Below, piece by piece: positions 17,780-25,934 of a stretch of DNA of 64,000 nucleotides; the stretch's first letter is position 1, and every line of letters starts with the position of its first letter. Below the pieces are notes generated by a model. It was not told where the DNA came from, made no database searches, and saw only the letters and a list, made by a program, of their open reading frames with translations. The stretch is from positions 1 to 64,000 of the forward strand of contig JANQSJ010000010.1 in NCBI GenBank assembly GCA_028284065.1. Direction: 5' to 3'. Position numbers and translations under genes: made by a program. The DNA comes from Parvularculaceae bacterium (GTDB lineage Bacteria > Pseudomonadota > Alphaproteobacteria > Caulobacterales > Parvularculaceae).

Positions 17780-17919
17780 TTGCTAAGGGCCAATCGGCGC
17801 CGATTTGTGTCTTCGGCCACTTAACGACAGCGTTTTTTGTTGCGTTGTTCGGCCGAGACGACAGTGGCGCCGTTAAGCGGTGACCGCTGCGCTCAATGAC
17901 CACTCATGCGCCAGGGCCG

Positions 17920-18554
17920 CTAAAGCTCCAGTCCTTCTGAGAGGGCAAGTGCGTCTTCGACCTCGGCGCCGAGATATCTGACGGCGCTGTCGATCTTGGC
18001 GTGGCCAAGTAGCAGCTGAATCGCCCTTAGGTTCCGGTTTTCCGGTAGAGCATTGTCGCCTTAGTCCTCCGCAGAGAATGCGCCGCATAGGCCGACGAGG
18101 GTAGTCCGATCGCTTCTGTCCAGTCTCGAACAAGCCGAGCGTACTGTCGGGTTGTCAAATGCTGGCCAGGTCGCTTGCGGCTCGGAAAAAGCCAGTCGCG
18201 CGGTCCTGGACCCTTTTTGTCGATCCAAACGGAAATTGCCCGGCGCGTTGGTTCCGTTAGCTCGAATTGGACCGGAGATGATGTTTTTGGCTGGACGATT
18301 TTTGCGCGTGCTAAAGGGTCTTTTCCCCTGCACACGTCTGACACCATTAAGCTGACGAGGTCGCAACCACGCAGTTTTCCGTCAAGCGCCAGGTTGAAGA
18401 GCGCCAGATCCCGCACCTTGTTTGCCATCGTCAAGCGTACACGGATTTCCCAAACCTCTTGAGCTTTCAGTGGCGATTTTTGTCCAACGAGTTTGCCTTT
18501 GTTCCAAGCCCTAATTTTCGGGTTCTTGCTGTTTTGCTGAGTCTTAATTTGCAC
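17920..18554 (-). pseudogene. frameshifted tyrosine recombinase (integrase)
   Basis: The first frame (18554 to 18027) encodes 175 residues of a small tyrosine recombinase: AWNKGKLVGQKSPLK, the Arg-containing KLRGCDLVSL, LFPSR, and HSLRRTKATMLYRKTG. It then ends at TAA. A frame shifted by one base continues without a gap as NLRAIQLLLGHAKIDSAVRY and LGAEVEDALALSEGLEL to a TAG at 17920-17922, carrying the second catalytic His and the Tyr nucleophile. One missing A in GGAACC near 18031-18036 explains the break. Together the parts give the usual ~210 residues of this orphan integrase family. The GTG start follows GAAGGAAAATAG. Either the gene is inactive or the base is a sequencing error. Confidence 0.88.
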
Positions 18555-18718
18555 CCTATTTTCCTTCGAAGGGCCATAATTTAGTCTTGTCGGGTTGGGG
18601 CGAGCGACATCTGATGAACCGCTTGATCAATGAAAAGGTTTGCTGGTTTCGCGCCCCTTGCTGCAGAGTGGCTGGGAGTGGTTTTGCGGCAAGACTATGC
18701 TGGCAATGATAGGAAGAA

Positions 18719-19378
18719 ATGACCTCGAAGCTGAAAGAACGTAAACCCGGCAGGCCGTCAGCTGCATCCGTAGACGGGCGTGAGCTGATAAAGCGCGCGG
18801 CGTTGGCCGAGTTCGCGCGCAACGGATTCAATGGCGCCCGTATAGAGCAGATCGCGAAGGCGGCTGGGGTCGCGAAGCCGCTTGTCTACTACCATTTTAC
18901 ATCGAAAGAAGAGCTTTGGACGCAATCCGTATCGGAAGCGTGCGATAAGCTGCGCTCGCAGGTGGAGGAGTTTGCCGCGAGGTTCGCCGATCAGGACCCT
19001 GAAGACGTCATCGATGCGTTTTCGCTTGGTCTGGTGCGGTTCGCCGCGGAAAACCCGTCACTTGTCAGAATATCTATGGACGAGACACGCCAAGGCACCG
19101 AGAGAGCGGAATGGTTGAAGGCGAACTATCTTGTGCCGACGCACAAGATCGCCACGTCACTCGTCAACGAGATTGCTCGGCGTACAACCGGAAAAAAGAA
19201 AAAACGCCTTGCCGCCCATGTGGTGCCGACGCTTTTTGGGGCTGTCAATTTTCCTTATATCAGTAGAGAGATTGTCTCTGAGGTTCATAAAGTTGACGTC
19301 TCCAGCGACGCCTATGTCGCCGAACAGGCACGATACATTTCTCTATTGATGAGGGCGCTGATAGAAGATGCGAGCTGA
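18719..19378 (+). CDS. TetR/AcrR family transcriptional regulator
   Basis: The 219-residue protein has a TetR N-terminal helix-turn-helix at about residues 25-70 (LIKRAALAEFARNGFNGARIEQIAK, then GVAKPLVYYHFTSKEEL). The ligand-binding C-terminal half is typical in size but not diagnostic. It would bind an operator as a dimer and be released by a small ligand that I cannot name. It lies between the broken integrase and the CHRD gene and reads towards the latter. The nearby envelope operon starting at 20205 is a plausible target, although no operator palindrome was identified. Confidence 0.92.
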   Translation: MTSKLKERKPGRPSAASVDGRELIKRAALAEFARNGFNGARIEQIAKAAGVAKPLVYYHFTSKEELWTQSVSEACDKLRSQVEEFAARFADQDPEDVIDAFSLGLVRFAAENPSLVRISMDETRQGTERAEWLKANYLVPTHKIATSLVNEIARRTTGKKKKRLAAHVVPTLFGAVNFPYISREIVSEVHKVDVSSDAYVAEQARYISLLMRALIEDAS

Positions 19379-19426
19379 ATAGCGCTCGAACCTTCTATCT
19401 GCGGTCGTACCTTGGTGTTGAGGCGC

Positions 19427-20092
19427 CTACTTGGCGTCTACCAAGTGCAGCTGCCCACGGATGTCGCCGAAATACGTCTGCCCGGCCGTATGCAGGTTGA
19501 AATAGAGCTCCCGCTCGAAGCCAATGTTCGCCATGCCCGCGACAGTCTTCACCTTATCCGCCGTTAGCGCCTGAACGATCGGACACCCAGCGGTGAACGC
19601 CCCGACGATCCCGTGGCCACCCTCAACGGTTGCGGCGATGTCCTCATTCTGAATTTCAAAGAATACTTCGCCATCGGAGAACTCTTCGACGAGATCTCGA
19701 TTTCTCCCAAGGTCGACGATGATCGGGCCCAGCTGCCCCGGACGACCGCAATGAATATGGAACATTGTGATGTCGTCGAGCGCCACGCCGTCGACCCTCA
19801 CATGCGCATAGGCTTTGCTGAAGTCCTTGCTAAACGCGAGCGTACCGTGTCCACGGGATTTGCGCGCGTCTCGGTCCACCGACGGTTTTGTCGATTTGAA
19901 CTGACTTGGCGCCATCCGTGGTGTGTCCTGTTCTTCGCCGCCTTCCTGGTGTGGGCTCAGCCACGCCTCGAAGACGGGACCGCGTTCATCTCCCGCATCC
20001 GGCCTTAGTTCAACGCCGCTGAACGACTTATCGGAAGCGCCCGCGGCGGGTGCGTAGAGCAAGGTCGCGGTCAAAATGAGTCTGCGGATCAT
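19427..20092 (-). CDS. exported CHRD-domain protein
   Basis: The 221-residue protein has a signal peptide (MIRRLILTATLLYAPAAGA, cleavage before Ser20 or nearby). A CHRD domain is recognisable by HIHCGRPGQLGPIIVDL and the final LYFNLHTAGQTYFGDIRGQL. CHRD domains occur in metazoan chordin and in many secreted bacterial proteins of unknown role. Between signal and domain is a ~60-residue hydrophilic stretch. It is divergent from the propeller lipoprotein gene, with 112 bp between the start codons, so it may share control with that operon. Confidence 0.85.
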   Translation of the reverse strand: MIRRLILTATLLYAPAAGASDKSFSGVELRPDAGDERGPVFEAWLSPHQEGGEEQDTPRMAPSQFKSTKPSVDRDARKSRGHGTLAFSKDFSKAYAHVRVDGVALDDITMFHIHCGRPGQLGPIIVDLGRNRDLVEEFSDGEVFFEIQNEDIAATVEGGHGIVGAFTAGCPIVQALTADKVKTVAGMANIGFERELYFNLHTAGQTYFGDIRGQLHLVDAK

Positions 20093-20204
20093 GCCCGAAT
20101 TCCTCTTCGTGCGGTTCGAGCTTGCGCATGTAACAATATTATACGAAAAAGTCTAATAATGCGTTTGAGCGCGCCCGATTTGGACGGAAGGTGGAGTGGC
20201 GGAC

Positions 20205-21971
20205 ATGCGGCATGAACTGGCATGCGTCTGTATGGCGATCGTGCTTATCGCGTGTGGGGACGGGCGCCCCGTATCTGAACCACAAGATTTGGCATCGGCA
20301 TCTTCAGCAGACGCGACCGCCGCCAAACAGGCCGCTTCGAGCGATCATGAACATCTTCTGTTCGGACGGGTAACCGACGACAATGGTCGGCCAATCGAAG
20401 GTGTGATGGTTCGACTTCAGAATGCCGAAGCGCTTCTAGCCGAGTCGGTTTTTACGGATCGGGACGGCGTTTATCGACTAACGACGGATCTTTCAGGAAC
20501 GTTGAGCGTTCGAACCCGGGTTCCGTACTATTCGGACCGCGAATTTGAGGTCTCCTTCGCGGAGAAGAACGTCGTCGAATCTGATATCGAGCTCGCGGCT
20601 ATGGCGAGCGACGAAGAGATTTCGGCGAGTCTCCCGTCGGTTTTTCACTTCAACCAAATCGCTTTCGACGAAGACCCGACGTCTGTCTTGTCACGTAGCG
20701 GCTTTCAGCGCGACTGCGCCGGCTGTCATCAGTTCGGGAATGAATTCACGCGGCGCGACCGAGACCAAAGCCTCTGGTCGCCGACGATCGCTCGGATGCA
20801 TGCCTATTTCGGAAATACCGACGCTGAGTTGATCGCGCGCCGCGCCGCTATGTTGGATATGAGCGGCCCCTATGGCGATACGGTGATGACGCGGCCGAGT
20901 TTTCCAGTAGACCCGGAGGCGCACTCAGCCAAGATCTACGAATACCCGCTTGAGGACGTCATATTTCCTCATGATGCGGAGATCAGCCCCGTTGACGGCA
21001 AGTCCTATTCCGTTGATCGCCTGGGCGACACAATGGTCGTAACGGACCTGGTGACGGGCGGATCGACGCACATCGACATGCCGTCGCCAAAGCGACCAGC
21101 CGAACAGAACGCAAACGGCTACACGTCGAGAAGTTCAAAGCCTGGGCCGCATTCCCTGGCGCTTGGGAAAGGCAATCTCTGGTACACAACGAACTCGACC
21201 TCGGACGAAATTGGAGTCTTTGATGCGGCGTCCCAGAAATGGCGAGAGAGCTTCGTCGTGCCGGAGCCGGGGCGTTATCCGCATACGGTCAGAATAGATG
21301 CGAAGAACATCGTCTGGTTCACCCTAGCGGGTTCGGAACAGATTGGCCGGCTGGACCCTGCGACCGGCGGCTTTGACCTCATTGACTTGCCAAAACGCAG
21401 GCCCATCGGGATCGCGCTGGTGACAACGCCCTATGGCATCGACGTCAGCCCGGTGGACGGAAAGGTCTGGTATGCGCGGCTCTATGGCGACGCCATTGGG
21501 TTTGTTGATCCGCAGACACTTGAGGTGACGGAGTACGATTCGCCTATTCGCGGGCCGCGTCGGCTGCGTTTTAACAAAGCTGGCGAGCTATGGGTTACGG
21601 GCTACACGGAGGGTATGATTGCGCACATCAAGCCTGACACGATGGACATTGAGGTCCATAAGATGCCGGAGTTTGAAAAAGACCATCGCCCCGCGCCTTA
21701 CTCGCTCGCAGTCCATCCGGATACGCAAGACATATGGATCAATGAGACAATGACGGATCGCGTCTACCGGTTCATTCCCGGTGAACGGCGCTTTGTCAGC
21801 TACCCCATGCCGTTGAGGGGCACCTATACCAGAGATTTTAGTTTCACCGAGGACGGCAAAGCCTGCACCGCGAACAGCCCGATTATGAATGTCGCGTTGG
21901 AAGGCGGGATCGCCAACCTGATTTGCATCGATCCTGACGCCATCGATTCCAACCCAATCGAGCGCGGCTGA
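20205..21971 (+). CDS. haem-motif lipoprotein with Vgb-like beta-propeller
   Basis: The 588-residue protein starts with a short lipoprotein signal (MRHELACVCMAIVLIA|C, lipid on Cys17). A carboxypeptidase-regulatory-like beta-sandwich follows (residues ~52-130, FGRVTDDNGRPIEGVMVRL). Next comes a segment with a c-type haem motif CAGCH (Cys171 to His175), then a six-bladed Vgb/streptogramin-lyase-like propeller (~235-580) with repeats such as GNLWYTT, KNIVWFT, GKVWYAR, GELWVTG and QDIWINE. It should sit in the periplasm, bound to a membrane. The ATG at 20205 behind GGAAGGTGGAG is preferred over GTG at 20196. It is the first gene of a tight four-gene operon. The function is unknown; a redox or quinone-linked sensor or enzyme is only a guess. 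Confidence 0.82.
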   Translation: MRHELACVCMAIVLIACGDGRPVSEPQDLASASSADATAAKQAASSDHEHLLFGRVTDDNGRPIEGVMVRLQNAEALLAESVFTDRDGVYRLTTDLSGTLSVRTRVPYYSDREFEVSFAEKNVVESDIELAAMASDEEISASLPSVFHFNQIAFDEDPTSVLSRSGFQRDCAGCHQFGNEFTRRDRDQSLWSPTIARMHAYFGNTDAELIARRAAMLDMSGPYGDTVMTRPSFPVDPEAHSAKIYEYPLEDVIFPHDAEISPVDGKSYSVDRLGDTMVVTDLVTGGSTHIDMPSPKRPAEQNANGYTSRSSKPGPHSLALGKGNLWYTTNSTSDEIGVFDAASQKWRESFVVPEPGRYPHTVRIDAKNIVWFTLAGSEQIGRLDPATGGFDLIDLPKRRPIGIALVTTPYGIDVSPVDGKVWYARLYGDAIGFVDPQTLEVTEYDSPIRGPRRLRFNKAGELWVTGYTEGMIAHIKPDTMDIEVHKMPEFEKDHRPAPYSLAVHPDTQDIWINETMTDRVYRFIPGERRFVSYPMPLRGTYTRDFSFTEDGKACTANSPIMNVALEGGIANLICIDPDAIDSNPIERG

Positions 21972-22618
21972 TGGCTGTCCTTGTCGATCCGGATCTCTAT
22001 TCAATCCTGACGCTAGTCGGAATTTTCTGGTCGATCCTGACCTACTGGCTGATGTTTTCGCGCGCAGGTAGGGGGGCGCTAGCGAACCCGTGGGCCATAG
22101 CGATCTTCGGGGTCGCGTTGGTCCTCAGTCTCGGACATGTCCTCGCGGAAATGGAGCGATTATCGGCGTTGGCTGGCGGCATGACGCCGCTTGATGGTCA
22201 GGTTGGTTATGGGCGAGCGGAGGTTCTTGAGTTCGCTCGGCGACTGGGCGCCGAGGCTCGACGCGAATACGCCATGTTCCAGCTTGGCGCGGACACGCTC
22301 GCGCCGCCGGCGTTCGCCTGTTTTTTGATGGCCGTCTATCGATCGACCGTGCCGTCTTTGGTCGTTCAGAGAGTCCTGACGCTGATTGCATGCGTCTACT
22401 TTTCATCCGTATTGCTCGCCAATGCGCTGATGCCGGTGATCATGCTGAGTTACCCTGCAACGGATGCAGGTGTAGTTCCGTTTCTCATGGAGGCGGCGCC
22501 GCGGTTCGATTTCATAAAATACGCCAGTCACGGATTGGCCTGGCTGATTGTTTTCGGCGCGTGGCTGTGGCGGCTGGGCGCATGGGGCGGTCGCCGTATC
22601 GCAGCGCACGCGCGTTAA
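21971..22618 (+). CDS. uncharacterised membrane protein
   Basis: The 215-residue protein has about five hydrophobic segments (near residues 9-29, 41-60, 107-125, 130-152 and 186-205). The loop between the second and third is hydrophilic and Arg/Glu-rich (EVLEFARRLGAEARREYAMF). I do not recognise a family. Its ATG overlaps the stop of the propeller gene (TGATG), so the two are translationally coupled and likely made in fixed ratio. The context suggests a membrane partner of the haem-motif lipoprotein, for example a subunit carrying electrons or a substrate, but no haem-ligand pattern is evident. Confidence 0.8.
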   Translation: MAVLVDPDLYSILTLVGIFWSILTYWLMFSRAGRGALANPWAIAIFGVALVLSLGHVLAEMERLSALAGGMTPLDGQVGYGRAEVLEFARRLGAEARREYAMFQLGADTLAPPAFACFLMAVYRSTVPSLVVQRVLTLIACVYFSSVLLANALMPVIMLSYPATDAGVVPFLMEAAPRFDFIKYASHGLAWLIVFGAWLWRLGAWGGRRIAAHAR

Positions 22619-22644
22619 TACTCCCAACGTCAAAGGAAACGAGA

Positions 22645-23130
22645 ATGGGGCGTTCGATTTGGATTCAAGGAGCAGTTGCCGCTCTTGTCGCAGTGGTCGC
22701 GACAGCGCTGATGTCGTCCGAAGCGGAGGCGTCGCTGGCGCTCGTCGACTGGAACATGGAGGCGCGGCGGAACTTGCCGCTACATCTGAAGGCGTGGTTG
22801 GGGGCGATGCTATTGGCGAATGCTGCGTCGGTTTTTTTCGTGAGAAAGCACCTAGCCGCCAGATGGGTCCTTGGCGCCTTCATCGTTAGCCACGCTTGGA
22901 TCGCCATTCTTGAGATTACGGAGCTCTATACAGTACAGGGCGGGTTGGTTTCGTTGGGCCATATCATTGTCTGGACCCCAGCCATCATCGCGCTACTAAG
23001 GTATCGATCGGAAATTGCGCTTCCCTCTGCCTACGGTATTTGGGCGTGCATGATGCTGCTATTCTACGCGGTCTCTCTAGTGTTTGATGTAAGAGACGCT
23101 TTCATCTGGCTGAACGTGCGGGTGTTCTGA
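22645..23130 (+). CDS. uncharacterised small membrane protein
   Basis: The 161-residue protein begins with a hydrophobic segment after MGRSIWIQGA, either a signal anchor or a cleaved signal ending near EAEA, followed by about four further membrane segments. I recognise no family. The ATG at 22645 lies behind AAAGGAAACGAGA, a good ribosome-binding site. A longer reading from 22390 would overlap the previous gene in another frame and is rejected. It sits 26 bp after the preceding membrane-protein gene and 5 bp before the FAH-like gene, inside the same operon. Confidence 0.78.
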   Translation: MGRSIWIQGAVAALVAVVATALMSSEAEASLALVDWNMEARRNLPLHLKAWLGAMLLANAASVFFVRKHLAARWVLGAFIVSHAWIAILEITELYTVQGGLVSLGHIIVWTPAIIALLRYRSEIALPSAYGIWACMMLLFYAVSLVFDVRDAFIWLNVRVF

Positions 23131-23135
23131 TTAGG

Positions 23136-24332
23136 ATGATAAGAGAGACCGCAACCGGCATCTTTCTTGTAACTATCGTATTGGTGTCAGCCATCTTCCT
23201 TGCGAAGGCGACGTCTGAGGATCCGAAATACAATTCAGCGACGTTCGAGAGCGAGCCTTTCGTCCAGACAATTGCGCCGCGGTCAATTGCCTTGACGCTG
23301 GCGCAGTATGTTTCCGATGAAGGTAAGCGCGTCGCATTGCTCGTCGAAGGCTATGACGAGGAGATCGTTACTGGCGTCGCCCTGGTTGAGCTTGGAGGAA
23401 CGCCGTCCGAAGATCCGTTTGAAGCGCTTTCCTCCGTCGATCGAACGATTTTCGAGACTGACGTCTTTCGACAAGCAAAACGGACGTCGGTGAATGTCGC
23501 CCGCCTCTTGCCGGCGGGGCCGTCCGGCGTGCGGCACATCGGCATCGGGACCAACTTTCCAGAGCATGCCGAAGAAGCGAACAGCGATCCGGTATTCCAT
23601 TTCCCGAAGTTTGGCGCGGCGACGCCAGCGCGAACGAGCGTCCGAGCGCCAGAAAACAGTTTGCTGGATTATGAGGTTGAGCTCTGCATGCGGTTCGACC
23701 GACCGATTGAGACAATCGATGACTTTGACGCCGCGGCGAAGGGCGTCTTTTTGTGCGGCGATTTCACCGACCGCATCGCGTTGATCAAGCTTGCCGATCC
23801 GGACAATCTGGATTCGGGATATGGCTTCAGCGACTCAAAAAGCGGGCCGGGCTATTTCCCCACGGGACCCTTTCTAGTCGTGCCAAACGACTGGTCATCT
23901 TTTGTCGATAATGTGCGCATGATGACGCATCTCAACGCCGAGCCGAGGCAGGATGCTCGAGGTCGGGAGATGACGCTTGATTTTCGTCAGTTAGCCGAGC
24001 AATCAATCGCGGACATGTCAACCGAGCGTTTCTTCTATCGCGACGCATTTTATAAACTTGCGCCAAACGGACGAATAGAAGCCGATATGACACTTATGTC
24101 CGGTACGTCCGAGGGCGTGATTTTTACGTCGCCAAAGCGCCACGACTACATCGAAATTGTCATCGCGTATGTTTTGGCGGGCGGGCCCTTGAGCGGCAAG
24201 AGCCTTACTGACTTTGGTGTTGATGTGTTCATCGAGAATGAGATCGCTTCCGGGCACTTCCTTCAACCTGGGGATGTCGTCGATTATCAAGCGACATATC
24301 TCGGAGATATTCGCGTGACTGTCGCTCAGTAA
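23136..24332 (+). CDS. membrane-anchored FAH-fold hydrolase
   Basis: The 398-residue protein has one N-terminal membrane anchor (residues 8-25, IFLVTIVLVSAIFLAKA) followed by a fumarylacetoacetate-hydrolase fold. Visible FAH features are GVRHIGIGTNFPEHAEE, the metal ligands Glu180 and Glu182 in LDYEVELCM, Asp209 in CGDFTDR, PTGPFLVV, and the C-terminal GTSEGVIF and LQPGDVVDY. Family members are cytosolic C-C bond hydrolases or decarboxylases acting on beta-diketo acids. An anchored, apparently exported member is unusual. It is the last gene of the operon with the propeller lipoprotein. The substrate is unknown. Confidence 0.85.
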   Translation: MIRETATGIFLVTIVLVSAIFLAKATSEDPKYNSATFESEPFVQTIAPRSIALTLAQYVSDEGKRVALLVEGYDEEIVTGVALVELGGTPSEDPFEALSSVDRTIFETDVFRQAKRTSVNVARLLPAGPSGVRHIGIGTNFPEHAEEANSDPVFHFPKFGAATPARTSVRAPENSLLDYEVELCMRFDRPIETIDDFDAAAKGVFLCGDFTDRIALIKLADPDNLDSGYGFSDSKSGPGYFPTGPFLVVPNDWSSFVDNVRMMTHLNAEPRQDARGREMTLDFRQLAEQSIADMSTERFFYRDAFYKLAPNGRIEADMTLMSGTSEGVIFTSPKRHDYIEIVIAYVLAGGPLSGKSLTDFGVDVFIENEIASGHFLQPGDVVDYQATYLGDIRVTVAQ

Positions 24333-24560
24333 ACTGAGTGCGGCTTATGTTTTTTCCTGCGCCTGTGAGCCAACTCTTAGGGGGCTCATAGATTTCTGTA
24401 ACTGCGTTCAGCTTGCAGATGTGTGCGAGCGTAGAGCGCCCATTTCTGTGTGGTAGAGGAAGAGCCATATTCATGCTTAGTCTGTAGGGAGAGAGGTCCC
24501 GTTCGTTCAGCTGTCTGCAGTGGACTGTCTCTCTACTTAATATCAGCAGGCGGCGCGTCT

Positions 24561-25787
24561 TTACTCAGTGCACGATATTGAATCGCCGGTTCGCGCCTCG
24601 AATTGTAGGCAAATTCGTTGTCCTTCGTCGCGGCGTCCTGTGCGGTTGAGCAATTCAGCAAGCCGGCTCGTGGTTTCGGGATGAAAAGGGTAGTCCTGCA
24701 GGATGCGCCGGTACCAGCTCTCCGCTTCGAAAAGCCGGCCGGCGGCGCGGTCTTTCTCCGCGACCAGAAGTCCAGCGCCAGCGTGCCAACGGCCAACATA
24801 ATGGGGTTCATCGGTGTAAGCATCTTTCATCGCTTCGTAGGCAGAAGAAAGGGAATTGTAAGACTGATCCGGGTTTCCAAGAAGGTCGTGCAGCTCTGCA
24901 AGGTTCACCTGCACTTCCCAATTGTTCGGTTCTTCCATGAGCGCGGTTTGATAGGCGGCAAGTGCGCCGTCGAAATCTCTCTCGGCGGTACGCACAAGAC
25001 CGACGATCCGCCAGGTGTCGGCCTGGGAGGGGTCGCGACGGGCGGATTGTTCAGCAAGGTGGCGCGCGCGTTGAAGCACGTCCTTTGCCTTGGGCTGATC
25101 GACGATGCCCTTCTCAAGCGCCTCTGCCACCGTTGATGCCCCTTCGACATCTAGACCGATCGCTTTTGGCCACCGGATGACCCTCTGAACAAGCGCTGCT
25201 GCAAGGCCGGTTTGGGCCATCGGATCGGGCGCGGGACCATTCAACACACGGTTATAGAGCTCAATTGCGGCTTCATTGTCCGCCCGGGTGAACCTCATGT
25301 AACGGTCCATTGCCAGGTCGATGTCGTCAACCGCCCGAGCGTTGGCCCCGTCCGCGTCTCCATCTAGGAGAGATGAAACGCCGAAGGCCGCTATGATCAG
25401 TAATAGCGCCGCTGTGGCGCCAATGGCTAACAATCGACGGCCATATGGCTTTTTCGCAGGTTGAACGGCTTTCAGCAGGCGATAGCCGCGCTTGGGGACT
25501 GTCTCGATGTATTGCGGGTTTTTGGGGTCATCCCCCAGCGCCTTTCGTAGCTTGAAGACCGTTCGGCTCAGCGTGTCCTCGCCCACGGTCGTATCTGGCC
25601 AGAGGGCTGCAAAAAGGACATCGCGGGTAACGACCTCGCCTTTGGCGTCCACCAAAACGCCGAGGAGGTCAGCCACCCTCGGTTCGATCCTTTCAAGCTG
25701 GTTTTCCCCTTTCGACAGGGTGCCTGCCGCGAGATTCACCTGCCAAGGGCCGAGGCAAAAGACGGGGCGATGGATAGTCTGCGACAT
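24561..25787 (-). CDS. membrane-bound winged-helix regulator with TPR domain
   Basis: The 408-residue protein has an OmpR/CadC-type winged helix at residues ~10-105, with VADLLGVLVDAKGEVVTRD, LSRTVFKLRKALGDD and the closing YIETVPKRGYRLL. A transmembrane segment lies near 116-135, and a TPR-like region of about 270 residues follows (TWRIVGLVRTAERDFDGALAAY, NNWEVQVNLAELHDLLGN). It is a CadC-style one-component regulator: DNA-binding inside, sensor outside. The start is taken at ATG 25787, just before the winged helix; ATG 25874 is possible. It is divergent from the S41 peptidase gene and probably controls it or the operon to its left. Confidence 0.88.
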   Translation of the reverse strand: MSQTIHRPVFCLGPWQVNLAAGTLSKGENQLERIEPRVADLLGVLVDAKGEVVTRDVLFAALWPDTTVGEDTLSRTVFKLRKALGDDPKNPQYIETVPKRGYRLLKAVQPAKKPYGRRLLAIGATAALLLIIAAFGVSSLLDGDADGANARAVDDIDLAMDRYMRFTRADNEAAIELYNRVLNGPAPDPMAQTGLAAALVQRVIRWPKAIGLDVEGASTVAEALEKGIVDQPKAKDVLQRARHLAEQSARRDPSQADTWRIVGLVRTAERDFDGALAAYQTALMEEPNNWEVQVNLAELHDLLGNPDQSYNSLSSAYEAMKDAYTDEPHYVGRWHAGAGLLVAEKDRAAGRLFEAESWYRRILQDYPFHPETTSRLAELLNRTGRRDEGQRICLQFEARTGDSISCTE

Positions 25788-25934
25788 CGGAGGCGTTACC
25801 GAGATATCTTTGCCGGAGTTCAGGCGTAATGCGGTGATCAGGGTTTGGTCAGGCGAAAAGGAAGGTCTCGTCATAGCCAATTGAACGCCGGCTTGCCAAG
25901 AAAACGGGCCTCGTTGACCGATGGAGAAGATTTG

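Noticed and set aside
18027-18133. A third reading frame over the integrase 3' end
   Set aside because: It gives a low-complexity Arg-rich product. The true continuation is the frame ending at 17920.
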